Shown here: piece after piece, positions 1 to 8,340 of the stretch
How positions within the stretch are numbered: the first letter of the stretch is position 1
Layout: every line of letters starts with the position of its first letter
Assembly: GCA_902810075.1 (NCBI GenBank)
Contig: LR778135.1
Location: 2,976,001 to 3,040,000, forward strand
Length of the DNA: 64,000 nucleotides
Reading direction: 5' to 3'
Source of the DNA: Ruminococcaceae bacterium BL-6
GTDB taxonomy: Bacteria; Bacillota; Clostridia; Oscillospirales; Acutalibacteraceae
The notes under the pieces: generated by a model
Seen by the model: only the letters and a program-made list of their open reading frames with translations
What the model was told of the DNA's origin: nothing
Databases searched by the model: none
Made by a program: the position numbers and the translations under genes

Positions 1-1
1 C

Positions 2-259
2 ATCCTCATTCTGGACGAGGCGACCTCCGCGCTGGACAATGAAAACGAACGGTTCATCCAGCATTCTCTGGATGAGCTTTCCAAAAACCGCACGACCATC
101 GTCATCGCCCACCGCCTTTCCACCATCCGCAGCGCCGACGAGATTTTGATCCTGACCGAAAACGGCGTGGCCGAGCGCGGCGCGCACGAGGAGCTGATGC
201 GGCGCAACGGCCTGTATGCCCGGCTGTACAACATGCAGTTTGAAGGAATACAGAAGTGA
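2..259 (+). CDS. ABC transporter ATP-binding protein, C-terminal fragment
   Basis: This is the last 85 residues of an ABC transporter nucleotide-binding domain; the 5' part lies outside the window. The fragment opens inside the Walker B strand (ILILDEATSALD, with the catalytic Glu and D-loop) and continues to the switch histidine in IVIAHRLSTIRSAD, followed by the usual ENGVAERGAHEELM segment. This arrangement is typical of exporter-type half transporters (ABCB/MsbA-like, membrane domain fused to ATPase), which end shortly after this point. The substrate cannot be told from this piece. A hairpin terminator follows at 337-377. Confidence 0.9.
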   Translation: MLILDEATSALDNENERFIQHSLDELSKNRTTIVIAHRLSTIRSADEILILTENGVAERGAHEELMRRNGLYARLYNMQFEGIQK

Positions 260-336
260 TTTTCCGGAAAGCCGTGAATACAATAAAGGGGTATGCCTCT
301 GCTATCTTTCCGGCTATCCGGTCTGAGACTTTTAAG

Positions 337-377
337 AAATCCGCACACCTGATGAAAGGTGTGCGGATTTTCATTTT
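337..377 (+). terminator. Rho-independent terminator after ABC transporter gene
   Basis: A 14-bp stem (AAATCCGCACACCT / AGGTGTGCGGATTT) with a 6-nt loop is followed by a T-rich stretch, about 80 nt after the ABC transporter stop. The rest of the 260-639 stretch shows no convincing gene: open frames there are short and have no ribosome site or recognisable similarity. Confidence 0.8.
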
Positions 378-639
378 CATGATTGTGAGACGAGAAACCG
401 CTTTTCCCGATGCCGAGTGCGATCAAAACATTTTCTTGCCCAGCTGTGCACCTGGCTGAACTGCTGATGCTCTCGCCAGTCCGTTCCTTCCGTTTTTTGC
501 AACCCGGCTTCACCTTACTCCCATCAAAAAAGCACAGTCTCAAACGGCGATGCCGCGTTTCGGCCAGCTTTCCAACGGCGGCTGAAGGATTGGCCGTATT
601 TTTGACAATCCGGCCATCGGCCGTCGATGTGCGGACTGC

Positions 640-1056
640 TCAAATCTGACAGCTTGGCCCTAGGTCCAGCAAGGCTCCAAACCTTTGACAGGCCGTTATA
701 AAACAAATCAGTGCCAAAAGCTCCGAAATCTCACCGTCTGTAAACGCTTCTTTCAGCGCGCTGAATTCGCCGTCGCCGATATGTGTTTTTTTACTGGACA
801 TATCTGCGACACGGGCGGCCAATTGCGTCCGCAGATCCGGTACGTTTTTCGAAGGAGCCCCCTTAGCCTTGCAGTATTCACACCCGTTATCAAAAGCCAG
901 AGTTCGCCGAACCTCCTCTTTTAATTCTGCGGAAAACGTACCGCTGGAAAAAATGCATTCTTCCAGGGAAACCCATTTTTCCAATATGTCTTTATTGTGC
1001 CCTAACAGCTGCTGAAACGGCGTAAGCCCGTTCTGCGAAAAAGAAATGATTGCCAT
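640..1056 (-). CDS. Carboxymuconolactone decarboxylase / AhpD-family protein
   Basis: A 138-residue all-helical protein carrying the AhpD-like redox motif CEYCKAKG (CxxC followed by a basic/Gly turn) around residues 58-65, in the context TLAFDNGCEYC that matches the CMD family. Family members use the CxxC pair to reduce peroxiredoxins or act on peroxides and small electrophiles; the actual partner here is unknown. The start has an AAGGGGGAA ribosome site just upstream. It is divergent from the Lrp-type regulator at 1195 with about 140 nt of shared promoter DNA, so the regulator may control it. The final residues run into low-complexity sequence, and the stop is near 640. Confidence 0.75.
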   Translation of the reverse strand: MAIISFSQNGLTPFQQLLGHNKDILEKWVSLEECIFSSGTFSAELKEEVRRTLAFDNGCEYCKAKGAPSKNVPDLRTQLAARVADMSSKKTHIGDGEFSALKEAFTDGEISELLALICFITACQRFGALLDLGPSCQI

Positions 1057-1194
1057 GATTCTTCCCCCTTAAATGATGTGTTCCATTGACAAATCAATTA
1101 TAGCAGGTGTATCATAAGAATTGTATTTCGTATGATATGATATTGTTCTATTGGTGTCTCTATTGATATATAATATCAGGATAAGGTGTTTCAA

Positions 1195-1638
1195 ATGCAA
1201 ATAGATGAAATCGATGTGCGGATTTTGCATGAGCTGCAGACAGACAGCCGGATTTCCATAAGAGAGCTATCAAAACGGGTCAATCTTTCACCGCCCTCTG
1301 TGACCGAGAGAGTGAGAATGCTTGAGGATCATCACATTATTGAAGGATATACCATCCGGCTAAACAAAAAGGAACTCGGCTTTGGAATCGATTGTATCAT
1401 TGAAGTCACAATGAAGGATGGGCAATACGAGAAATTTAAAAATTTTATTAAGGATTATAAACACAGCGAATGGTGCTACCGGATTGCAGGCGCCGCGTGC
1501 TTTATCGTCAAACTTTCGGTCCCTTCTTTAGAGGATATCGAACAGTTCATAAACGCCATATCCTCCTATGCTCTGACGAAAACATCCATCGTTTTTTCAA
1601 AAGTGGAAGTCAACGATAGCATCAATAAGTTCTTATAA
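1195..1638 (+). CDS. Lrp/AsnC-family transcriptional regulator
   Basis: About 147 residues. The N-terminal part is an AsnC-type winged helix (DEIDVRILHELQTDSRISIRELSKRVNLSPPSVTERV), and the C-terminal half is the RAM ligand-binding fold (GFGIDCIIEVTMKDG ... GAACFIVKLSVPS). Such proteins form dimers to octamers and sense amino acids. An in-frame GTG exists at 1186, but the ribosome site AGGATAAGG ends 9-10 nt before ATG 1195, so that start is preferred. It is divergent from the CMD gene. A strong terminator follows, and the island carrying an amino-acid-related cluster begins immediately after it; whether it regulates that cluster is open. Confidence 0.9.
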   Translation: MQIDEIDVRILHELQTDSRISIRELSKRVNLSPPSVTERVRMLEDHHIIEGYTIRLNKKELGFGIDCIIEVTMKDGQYEKFKNFIKDYKHSEWCYRIAGAACFIVKLSVPSLEDIEQFINAISSYALTKTSIVFSKVEVNDSINKFL

Positions 1639-1650
1639 ATTGCATCTATT

Positions 1651-1695
1651 GTATAAAGAAACGCACTTCACAATGTGAGGTGCGTTTCTTTATAC
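1651..1695 (+). terminator. Strong bidirectional terminator
   Basis: A 21-bp near-perfect stem (arms beginning GTATAAAGAAACGCAC and ending GTGCGTTTCTTTATAC) with a 3-nt loop lies 13 nt after the Lrp-type stop. In the opposite direction it lies just 3' of the tRNA-Lys-like fragment at 1709, so it could be the original terminator of a tRNA-Lys gene. Confidence 0.85.
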
Positions 1696-1708
1696 AGCGG
1701 CTAGCCGC

Positions 1709-1727
1709 TGGTGAACCATCGGGGATT
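1709..1727 (-). repeat. Putative att site: copy of the tRNA-Lys 3' end
   Basis: The 19 nt TGGTGAACCATCGGGGATT are identical to 21732-21750, the 3' end of the tRNA-Lys gene starting exactly at its CCA. The two copies have the same orientation. Only the 3' end is present here and the sequence diverges right after it. A direct repeat of a tRNA 3' end is the classic mark left by a tyrosine-recombinase integration event, so this is taken as the distal att site of a 20-kb island. Confidence 0.7.
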
Positions 1728-1849
1728 TGACATTTACCAAAATCAGCTGATTCATGCCTCATCATGAAAATATTTTAAAAATTTTAATTTGGCCTGGAGA
1801 CTTGAATATAACCACAATAAAACATTTGTGATGTATTTTAAAAAACTGT

Positions 1850-1878
1850 TTGAATCGTTTGCTTATAGCTGTTATATT
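1850..1878 (+). promoter_or_regulatory. Putative sigma-A promoter for the abgT-like gene
   Basis: TTGAAT (1850-1855) and TATATT (1873-1878) are separated by 17 nt and lie 100 nt upstream of the AbgT-type gene. The leader in between contains a purine-rich AAAAGGGGG about 12 nt before the start codon. Confidence 0.5.
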
Positions 1879-1977
1879 GAATAAAGTAATAATCTGTAAG
1901 CGCTGCAGAATTAGTACACTTCACAAATTTTTGGGGGCTATCATCATGTTATCAATGAAAAGGGGGCTTATCGGGAA

Positions 1978-3525
1978 ATGGAACAAACAGTAACCGCCAA
2001 ACCCAGCCGTTTCGAACGCTTTTTAAAAGGAACAGAAAAACTGGGGAATAAAATTCCACATCCAATGCTGTTGTTCATCTGGCTGGCCATTGCGGTAATT
2101 ATCCTGTCCTTCATCTGTTCGGTATGCGGAGTATCCGCGGTTAACCCAACTACCGGGAAAGTCGTCGGTCCTTACAATCTGCTGTCTGTCGACGGGTTTA
2201 TTCTGATGATAACAAAGGCAGTCGACAATTTTATTACTCTTCCCGCACTGGGCATGGTTCTGGTCTGTATGATGGGCGTCGGCTTATGCGACCACTCCGG
2301 CCTGTTTTATGCCGCTTTAAAAGGCCTGGGCGAGCACTCGAAAGGGTCAGATACGGCGGTAATCGCCATATTCAGTTTTATCTGCATTATGGCAAGCTGC
2401 ACCGGCGGAGCCGGGTTTGTAGTAATGCCCGTCTTAGGTGCAATGATTTGGTCAGGCATGAAAAGGAACCCTCTTGCCGGTATCTTTCTGGCTTATTCAT
2501 GCGTATCCGGTGGGTATGCGTCAAATCTTCTCATTACCCCATGGGACGTAATGCACGTCAGCTTTACTTTACCGGCGGCCCGGCTGATCGATCCAAACTT
2601 TCAGCTGTCTCCTGCAATCAATTGGTACTTCTGTGCGTTTTCCGTTCCGGTCCTGACAATTGCTTCCGTGATTTTAATAAACAAGATTGTGGAGCCGCGT
2701 CTGGGAAAATATGATCCGTCGTACAGTGACCTTGATAAAGAAGATGTCGTTTCTGCTTCCTCGGAGCAGGAAAAGAAGGCTCTGAAGAGCGCGGGCATTT
2801 CTTTGCTGATTTATATTGCCATTCTTGTCGTACTGGTAATAACGGGCGTCCTCAGAGATCCTAAAACCGGTTCCGCCATTGCGACATCCTCCCCTCTCAT
2901 GAAAGGCATCACGATCGTGATTGCCTTAGTGTTTGCAATTCCCGGGATCGTGTATGGCCTGAAATGCGGAAAGTTTAAAGGCGTCGCCGGCATTGCAAAG
3001 GCGCTGGAAAAGACAATGGCCGGTATGGGCAGCTACATTGCGCTCATGTTCTTCATTGCGCAGTTCATAAACTATTTCGGCTGGTCGAACCTGGGCATCA
3101 TCTTCGCCATTAAGGGTGCCGATTCTTTAAAAGCCTCCGGCTTCCCAATCTGGTTGGTATTGCTCTTGTTTACAATTCTATGCTGTTTCTTAAATTTGTT
3201 TATCGGCGGAGCCTCTACTAAATGGGGAATCCTGTCCGTGGTATTCGTTCCGATGTTCATGATGCTGGGTTTTCACCCGGCACTGGTTCAGATGGCCTAC
3301 CGCATTGGCGATTCGGTCACCAACCCCATTTTGGCCGTGGATGCCTATTTCGGTATGCTCTTGGCTTTGGCACAGCGTTATGACCGAAGAAGCGGCGTAG
3401 GAACTTTGATCGCAAACATGATGCCGTTTGCTTTAGCCTACACTGCTTTGATGATCATTCAGCTGCTGGTTTGGTTTTTCTTCAAAATTCCGATGGGTCC
3501 GGGCGCGCCGATCCTTCTTCCTTAA
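1978..3525 (+). CDS. AbgT-family transporter (p-aminobenzoyl-glutamate type)
   Basis: A 515-residue integral membrane protein with about 12 hydrophobic segments, full length for the AbgT family. It begins with the family's amphipathic start (LGNKIPHPMLLFIWLAIAVI), contains GGAGFVVMPVLGA and the hairpin motif GGASTKWGILSVVFVPMF, and ends RIGDSVTNPI ... GVGTLIANMMPFALAYT. Characterised members import p-aminobenzoyl-glutamate or act as sulfonamide exporters. It starts a block whose other genes are an M24-fold hydrolase, a UroD-fold protein, a cysteine desulfidase and a C45 acyltransferase, so an amide- or amino-acid-conjugated substrate is likely. No AbgA/AbgB hydrolase is present. The exact substrate is unknown. 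Confidence 0.9.
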   Translation: MEQTVTAKPSRFERFLKGTEKLGNKIPHPMLLFIWLAIAVIILSFICSVCGVSAVNPTTGKVVGPYNLLSVDGFILMITKAVDNFITLPALGMVLVCMMGVGLCDHSGLFYAALKGLGEHSKGSDTAVIAIFSFICIMASCTGGAGFVVMPVLGAMIWSGMKRNPLAGIFLAYSCVSGGYASNLLITPWDVMHVSFTLPAARLIDPNFQLSPAINWYFCAFSVPVLTIASVILINKIVEPRLGKYDPSYSDLDKEDVVSASSEQEKKALKSAGISLLIYIAILVVLVITGVLRDPKTGSAIATSSPLMKGITIVIALVFAIPGIVYGLKCGKFKGVAGIAKALEKTMAGMGSYIALMFFIAQFINYFGWSNLGIIFAIKGADSLKASGFPIWLVLLLFTILCCFLNLFIGGASTKWGILSVVFVPMFMMLGFHPALVQMAYRIGDSVTNPILAVDAYFGMLLALAQRYDRRSGVGTLIANMMPFALAYTALMIIQLLVWFFFKIPMGPGAPILLP

Positions 3526-3703
3526 AAGTCTCTCTCCTGTTGTCTTGAGAACGATCGGGCAAGGCCTGCCAAACGGTGCGCCTTGTCCGGTGCTTCTCAC
3601 GGCATCGATCGCCAAATGAATTCTTCCGATTTCAATGCTTGGAAACGGGCTGCATTGAATTTTCTAAAAACCCAGACCCGGAAATGTCAAGGAGATGAAG
3701 GTT

Positions 3704-4882
3704 ATGATGAATGCAAAGCCGTATGTAGCGGCACGGACAGAAAAGATGCGGGACGTCATGAAGCAAAAGGGACTTGACGCGATTATTCTGTCCCAGCCGG
3801 AAAATGTGTTCTATTTCAGCAATTTCAATCCGATCCTCACCAGCAATCAGGCTTATTTTGTTCTGGTGAAAAATCAGGAGCCGTGCCTTTTGGTACACTG
3901 CATCCGCAATGATCATGCGCACGAGGACAGCACGATCGACAACATCCAGCTGTATGGAGTATGGGGGGACAATGTCGCTCTTGCCAATACCGCCGACGGC
4001 GCTCTCGAAAAACTGATCGCCGCGAATGTCAAAAGGATCGGGGTGGAATCCGATTTTATCAGCGTCAGCAGTTGTCAGGCATTGAGGAACAGCTTCCCCC
4101 ATGCCGACATCGCAGATATTTCTCATGATATTGCGATGATGAAAATTGTCAAGGACGCCTGCGAGATCGATTTGTGCCGCAAATCCGCAGAACTGGTCGA
4201 CCTTGGCGTCAGCACTCATATCGAATGCCTGCGCAAAGGGATGAATGAAGCCGAGGCCTGCACGGAAGGGCAGTACCAGATGCGTAAGATGTGGCACAGA
4301 AAATTTCAGGAGTATGAGGTGTCCGGCTTCAGCAGCAAAGAGCAGGCACAGATCGATTCGCTGTGCGTATGGAGCATGGCCAACGAGCGCATCGCGTACG
4401 GCTGCGACTGCCCGCGCGACCATTATCCCGAGCAGGGCGATCTGATCCTGCCGATGAGCTGGGCGAGAGTCGGCGGATATTGTGTGGAAAACGAGCGCGT
4501 GGTCATGGTGGGCAAGGTGAACGAAATAAGAGAACGGGCCTATCAGGCAATGCTGGAGGCCCGGGAGAAGGTCTTTCCCATGATCCGACCGGGTGAGGTA
4601 TTTGAAAACCTTTATCTTTCCGCTATGGCGGTTTTTGAAAAGTATGGATTCAGGGATATTCTGCCAGGGCGCTGTGGGCACGGAATGGGACTTTCGACCC
4701 ATGAGTTTCCCAGCGTGACCAAGGGCAATCTGTTAAAACTGAAACCCGGGATGATCTTTACGGTGGAGCCCGGTCTGATGAGCCGCAGCCTGGGCGGTGT
4801 ACGTCATTCGGACACCGTTTTGGTAACGGAAGACGGGTTCGAAAGGTTAACGAAATTCCGAAATGATAAAATCGTGATTTAA
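3704..4882 (+). CDS. M24-family pita-bread hydrolase (creatinase/aminopeptidase P-like)
   Basis: About 392 residues with an N-terminal creatinase_N domain (KGLDAIILSQPENVFYFSNF) and a C-terminal M24 pita-bread domain. The His motif GHGMGLSTHEFP and Glu motif FTVEPGLM are kept. Three expected metal ligands are not: the first Asp position reads M in LILPMSWARVGGY, the second reads E in YCVENERV, and the last Glu reads S in VRHSDTVLV. This pattern fits metal-free members such as creatinase better than a true Xaa-Pro peptidase. The ribosome site AAGGAG abuts an ATG at 3695, so the ATG at 3704 (9 nt away) is the preferred start. It lies between the AbgT-type transporter and the UroD-fold gene, all in one direction. 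Confidence 0.85.
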   Translation: MMNAKPYVAARTEKMRDVMKQKGLDAIILSQPENVFYFSNFNPILTSNQAYFVLVKNQEPCLLVHCIRNDHAHEDSTIDNIQLYGVWGDNVALANTADGALEKLIAANVKRIGVESDFISVSSCQALRNSFPHADIADISHDIAMMKIVKDACEIDLCRKSAELVDLGVSTHIECLRKGMNEAEACTEGQYQMRKMWHRKFQEYEVSGFSSKEQAQIDSLCVWSMANERIAYGCDCPRDHYPEQGDLILPMSWARVGGYCVENERVVMVGKVNEIRERAYQAMLEAREKVFPMIRPGEVFENLYLSAMAVFEKYGFRDILPGRCGHGMGLSTHEFPSVTKGNLLKLKPGMIFTVEPGLMSRSLGGVRHSDTVLVTEDGFERLTKFRNDKIVI

Positions 4883-4968
4883 ACCGGGTTTATGTGAGTT
4901 TGGCAGAAAGCGCGGTTTCATCCCTGAAATCGCCTCTTTTGTCAAACGTCGATGCGAAGGAGTCAACT

Positions 4969-5976
4969 ATGAATAAAAAAGAAAGAATTCAGGCCGCTGT
5001 TTGCGGGGAGCGTCCCGACAAGATCCCTTATTCGCTCTGGAGCCACGTGCCGGGCATTGATCTGGACCCCAGTCTGAACGCGGAGCATACTTATGAATTT
5101 TACAAATCGCTGGATATCGACTTTATCAAGACGATGAACAACGGGATGTATGCCATTGAGGATTTCGGCTGCAAGATCGACTATTCCGAAATCCCGAAGG
5201 GCGGCGTCGCAAAGGTGACCAGCACCCCGATTGCAGGCCCGGATGATTTTCAGAAGCTTTCTGTCTGCTCCTGCAAAGAGGGCAGCCTTGCCCGGGAACT
5301 TCTTTATCTGAAATTACTGCTTGAAAAGGTCAAGGGTGAAAATGTGCCTGTTATCTTCACGGTTTTCAGCCCTATCACCACAGCCGATAAACTGAGCGGC
5401 AAGCAACTGGTCAGATATATTGAGCAGGGCTGCCACAGCCAGATCAAGCATGCGCTGGACGTTATTACAGAGACGACGGCGAACCTGACGAAGGCGGCGA
5501 TTGAGCTGGGCGCGGACGGCGTGTTTTTCGCGTCGCAGATGAGCTCCTATGACGTCCTCAGCCCCGAGATCTACGAGGAATACGGAAAGCCGTATGATCT
5601 GCAGGTGCTCCATGCGGCGGAGAACGGATGGATGAACGTTCTGCATGCGCACGGCAAAAACATCATGTTCGAAATTCTGAAGGAATATCCCGTGCCGATT
5701 TTCAACTGGCACGCATGGGAGACGCTCCCCGCCATTGACGAAGCGTTTGCCCTGACGGGAAAATGCCTGATGGGCGGTCTGAGCCGCGCGGATATTACCA
5801 CCTGTAATAAAAACGCAATTCAGCACCAGGTCTTTGAATGCTGCAAGATGATGAACGGCCGCCACCTGATTCTGACCCCCGGCTGCGTGATCCGCTACCC
5901 ATTGAATCAAAGCATGCTGGAATATGTCAAAAGGGTAAAGGACTGCATCGAAAGCGTCACTGTCGGTGCTCATTAA
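4969..5976 (+). CDS. Uroporphyrinogen decarboxylase-fold protein (UroD/MtaA-like)
   Basis: 335 residues matching the UroD superfamily, which includes heme-pathway decarboxylases and corrinoid-dependent methyltransferases. Visible marks are the N-terminal NKKERIQAAVCGERPDKIPY (typical of the MtaA/CmuA-like branch, not HemE), GADGVFFASQMSS, LHAHGKNIM, FNWHAWE and a C-terminal LTPGCVIRYP with a Cys that in methyltransferase members binds zinc. The start ATG 4969 follows GAAGGAG by 6 nt; an upstream GTG at 4894 lacks such a site. There is no corrinoid protein nearby, so a methyltransferase role is only possible. The 3' end overlaps the convergent LysR gene by 20 nt. Confidence 0.8.
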   Translation: MNKKERIQAAVCGERPDKIPYSLWSHVPGIDLDPSLNAEHTYEFYKSLDIDFIKTMNNGMYAIEDFGCKIDYSEIPKGGVAKVTSTPIAGPDDFQKLSVCSCKEGSLARELLYLKLLLEKVKGENVPVIFTVFSPITTADKLSGKQLVRYIEQGCHSQIKHALDVITETTANLTKAAIELGADGVFFASQMSSYDVLSPEIYEEYGKPYDLQVLHAAENGWMNVLHAHGKNIMFEILKEYPVPIFNWHAWETLPAIDEAFALTGKCLMGGLSRADITTCNKNAIQHQVFECCKMMNGRHLILTPGCVIRYPLNQSMLEYVKRVKDCIESVTVGAH

Positions 5977-6892
5977 AAATCTGATGCGTCATTGTGATGA
6001 ATTCTTTTAAAGCGCGCGTGCGGTACTTGTTTTTCAGATAAGTGATGGAAATATCGTACTGACCCGCGGGGTAATCGAGCGGAACCAACGTCACATTGGA
6101 CAGTATCTCGGCTTTTAACAGGTTCGTACTGTACAGAAAGGTGTCCGGACAGATGAAGACTCCCATGCCGGCGACGGCCAGAGAGATGCAGGTCAGCAGG
6201 TTTTCCGATTCCAGTACGATATTGGGAGCGAAGTCTGCTTCGCTGCAGCAGTCCTGAAAAATTTTACCCGAAAAGGTATGCGCCGACTGAGCGACAAACG
6301 GGGCATCCTTAAAAAGGGAAATGGGTTGCGGCCGGCGGGACAGATCGGATGCCGCTATCTGTGGATACGCCTTCAGCAAATGGTTGGGCACGACGATCGA
6401 ATAGGTTTCCCGGTAAAGGTTAATGCAGTGTACGTTGGAAAGCTCGATCGGATGGTAGCCGATCATCAGGTCGACCGCTCCTTGAAGCAGGGCGTCCGTA
6501 ATCTGTGGGGTGCTTCCCTCTACCAGATGAAGACTGACCTGTGGGAATTTTTTGTGGTAAGGGGGAAGAATCAGCGGCAGCATGGCGGTCCCTCGGGTGA
6601 CCGGAATGCCGATCGCCAGATTTGCGCTTAAAAAATTGGCGATGTCTCCCAGCTCCTGCTCCGCTTCGCGTTTTTGAATCAGCAGTATTTTTGCGTGCCG
6701 AAGCAGCGCCTGGCCGGCATCTGTCAGGGTCATCGGAGTACTGCGGTCAAAAAGCTTGACGCCGTAGTACTTTTCCAGCTTTGAAATATGGCTGCTCAGG
6801 CACTGCTGTGAAATATACAGCTGTTTTGCCGCGTTGGTAAAATTGAGCTCCTCCGCGGCCGTCACAAAATACTGCAGATTTAAAAAGTTCAT
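5957..6892 (-). CDS. LysR-family transcriptional regulator
   Basis: 311 residues. The N-terminus is a standard LysR winged helix (MNFLNLQYFVTAAEELNFTNAAKQLYISQQCLSSHISKLEKYYG), followed by a linker helix and a periplasmic-binding-type effector domain (ANLAIGIPVTRGTAMLPLILPPYHKKFPQ ... GMGVFICPDTFL). It is divergently transcribed from the CyuA-type gene with about 100 nt between them, and that DNA carries LysR-type dyads (6905-6962). The usual LysR logic suggests that it activates the divergent cyuA-like gene, and perhaps the upstream abgT cluster, in response to a substrate-derived ligand. Confidence 0.92.
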   Translation of the reverse strand: MNFLNLQYFVTAAEELNFTNAAKQLYISQQCLSSHISKLEKYYGVKLFDRSTPMTLTDAGQALLRHAKILLIQKREAEQELGDIANFLSANLAIGIPVTRGTAMLPLILPPYHKKFPQVSLHLVEGSTPQITDALLQGAVDLMIGYHPIELSNVHCINLYRETYSIVVPNHLLKAYPQIAASDLSRRPQPISLFKDAPFVAQSAHTFSGKIFQDCCSEADFAPNIVLESENLLTCISLAVAGMGVFICPDTFLYSTNLLKAEILSNVTLVPLDYPAGQYDISITYLKNKYRTRALKEFITMTHQIFNEHRQ

Positions 6893-6904
6893 TTTTCACA
6901 CTCC

Positions 6905-6962
6905 AAATCACAAATATTCTGTTTGTGCTATTGTAAATTATACAATTGATTATTTGTGATTT
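6905..6962. promoter_or_regulatory. LysR-type operator region between divergent genes
   Basis: Two symmetric signals lie in the intergenic DNA. A 12-bp perfect inverted repeat has arms AAATCACAAATA at 6905-6916 and TATTTGTGATTT at 6951-6962. Between them lies the dyad TTGTA-AATTA-TACAA at 6931-6945, which fits the LysR T-N11-A rule. The placement matches a recognition site plus activation site controlling lysR and the divergent cyuA-like gene. Confidence 0.65.
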
Positions 6963-6988
6963 CAATATCCTTCGGAAAGGAGACGGAT

Positions 6989-8269
6989 ATGGATACCGAG
7001 TATGATCAGAATCATCTGAGAATCCTGAAAGAAGAATTGATTGTCGCACTGGGCTGTACCGAACCGATTGCCATTGCCTATGCGGCCGCCCGCGCCCGCG
7101 ATCTGCTGGGGGCGGTGCCGGAACGGTGCTCTGTACGCTGCAGCGGGAACATCATTAAGAATGTAATGGGGGTGACCGTGCCGAATTCCGGCGGGATGCG
7201 CGGCGTGGCGACCGCCGCCATCCTGGGGATTGTCGGCGGCGAGGCCGACCGGGAGCTCGAAGTGCTGGAATCTGTTACGGATGAGCACAGAGCCAGAGCA
7301 CTTGAACTGAGCGAATCGGATTTTTGCACCTGTGAGCTGGTCCGAAATGTCGCCAACCTGTATATCGAGACGGAAGTCTGGGGCGGCGGTCATCAGGCGC
7401 TGGTTGAAATTCAGAATACCCATAAGAACATCACCCGCATGGTAAAGGATGGGAAGGAACTTCCCATTCAGAAGATACAGGGCTGCACGGACGCTCCTAT
7501 CCCGAAGGGGGATCGTTCCCTGCTCACCCTGAAGAACATCGTGGAGTTTGCAGACGAAGTGTCCGTGGATGAAATCGCACCAATCCTTGAGCCGCAGATC
7601 AAATACAACATGGCAATTTGCGAGGAGGGCCTCGCCCATCCCTATGGTGCCGAGGTCGGGCGGGTGCTTCTCGACGGATCGCACGAACCGACGATCGGGT
7701 TAAGGGCCAGAGCCTATGCGGCCGCCGGTTCGGACGCCCGGATGGGTGGCTGCCCTCTGCCGGTCGTCATCAATTCCGGCAGCGGAAATCAGGGAATCAC
7801 GGTCAGCGTGCCTGTGGTCATCTATGCCAGAGAATACCAGGCCCCGCGGGAAAAGCTGCTGCGGGCGTTGACGGTATCCAATCTGGTCGCGATCCTGCAA
7901 AAACGGTATATCGGCAGCTTGTCCGCCTATTGCGGCGTCGTCAGCGCGGCCTGCGGCGCAGCCTGCGGAATCTGCTATCTGCTTGATTACCCGTATTCGG
8001 TGCTGTGCGACACGGTGACCAATACAATTGCAACGGTCAGCGGAATGGTATGCGACGGGGCGAAGTCATCCTGCGCCGCCAAAATTTCCACCGCCCTGCA
8101 GACCGCCCTGCTGGGAATAAAGATGGGCCTGCACCACTGCTCGTTCCAACCCGGAGAGGGCCTGGTGGATGACAATGTCGAAACAACGATCCGCAATATA
8201 GGCCGTATGGGCCGCGAAGGGATGAAAAGCACCGATCTGGAAATCCTGAACATTATGCTGGGAAAATAA
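6989..8269 (+). CDS. L-cysteine desulfidase-like protein (CyuA/UPF0597 family)
   Basis: 426 residues covering the whole CyuA/UPF0597 family. Members are iron-sulfur enzymes that cleave L-cysteine to pyruvate, ammonia and sulfide and are related to the serine dehydratase alpha fold. Seen here are the N-terminal ALGCTEPIAIAYA with the presumed catalytic Cys, CSGNIIKNVMGVTVPN, GCTDAP, the signature INSGSGNQGI, and the Cys-rich SAYCGVVSAACGAACGI. The ATG at 6989 has GGAAAGGAG 6 nt upstream; an upstream in-frame ATG at 6956 does not. It is divergent from LysR and is followed by the C45 gene after 71 nt. The substrate could be cysteine or a related thiol amino acid. Confidence 0.88.
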   Translation: MDTEYDQNHLRILKEELIVALGCTEPIAIAYAAARARDLLGAVPERCSVRCSGNIIKNVMGVTVPNSGGMRGVATAAILGIVGGEADRELEVLESVTDEHRARALELSESDFCTCELVRNVANLYIETEVWGGGHQALVEIQNTHKNITRMVKDGKELPIQKIQGCTDAPIPKGDRSLLTLKNIVEFADEVSVDEIAPILEPQIKYNMAICEEGLAHPYGAEVGRVLLDGSHEPTIGLRARAYAAAGSDARMGGCPLPVVINSGSGNQGITVSVPVVIYAREYQAPREKLLRALTVSNLVAILQKRYIGSLSAYCGVVSAACGAACGICYLLDYPYSVLCDTVTNTIATVSGMVCDGAKSSCAAKISTALQTALLGIKMGLHHCSFQPGEGLVDDNVETTIRNIGRMGREGMKSTDLEILNIMLGK

Positions 8270-8340
8270 ACGAAGGGTATATGGCCTTTCCTAGAACCGA
8301 TGGAAACAAATATTGTAATATTTAAAAGGAGGTTTTCATT

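Noticed and set aside
373..640. Possible small genes between the ABC exporter terminator and the CMD-family gene
   Set aside because: The short frames have no ribosome sites and overlap the opposite strand frames without any recognisable similarity.
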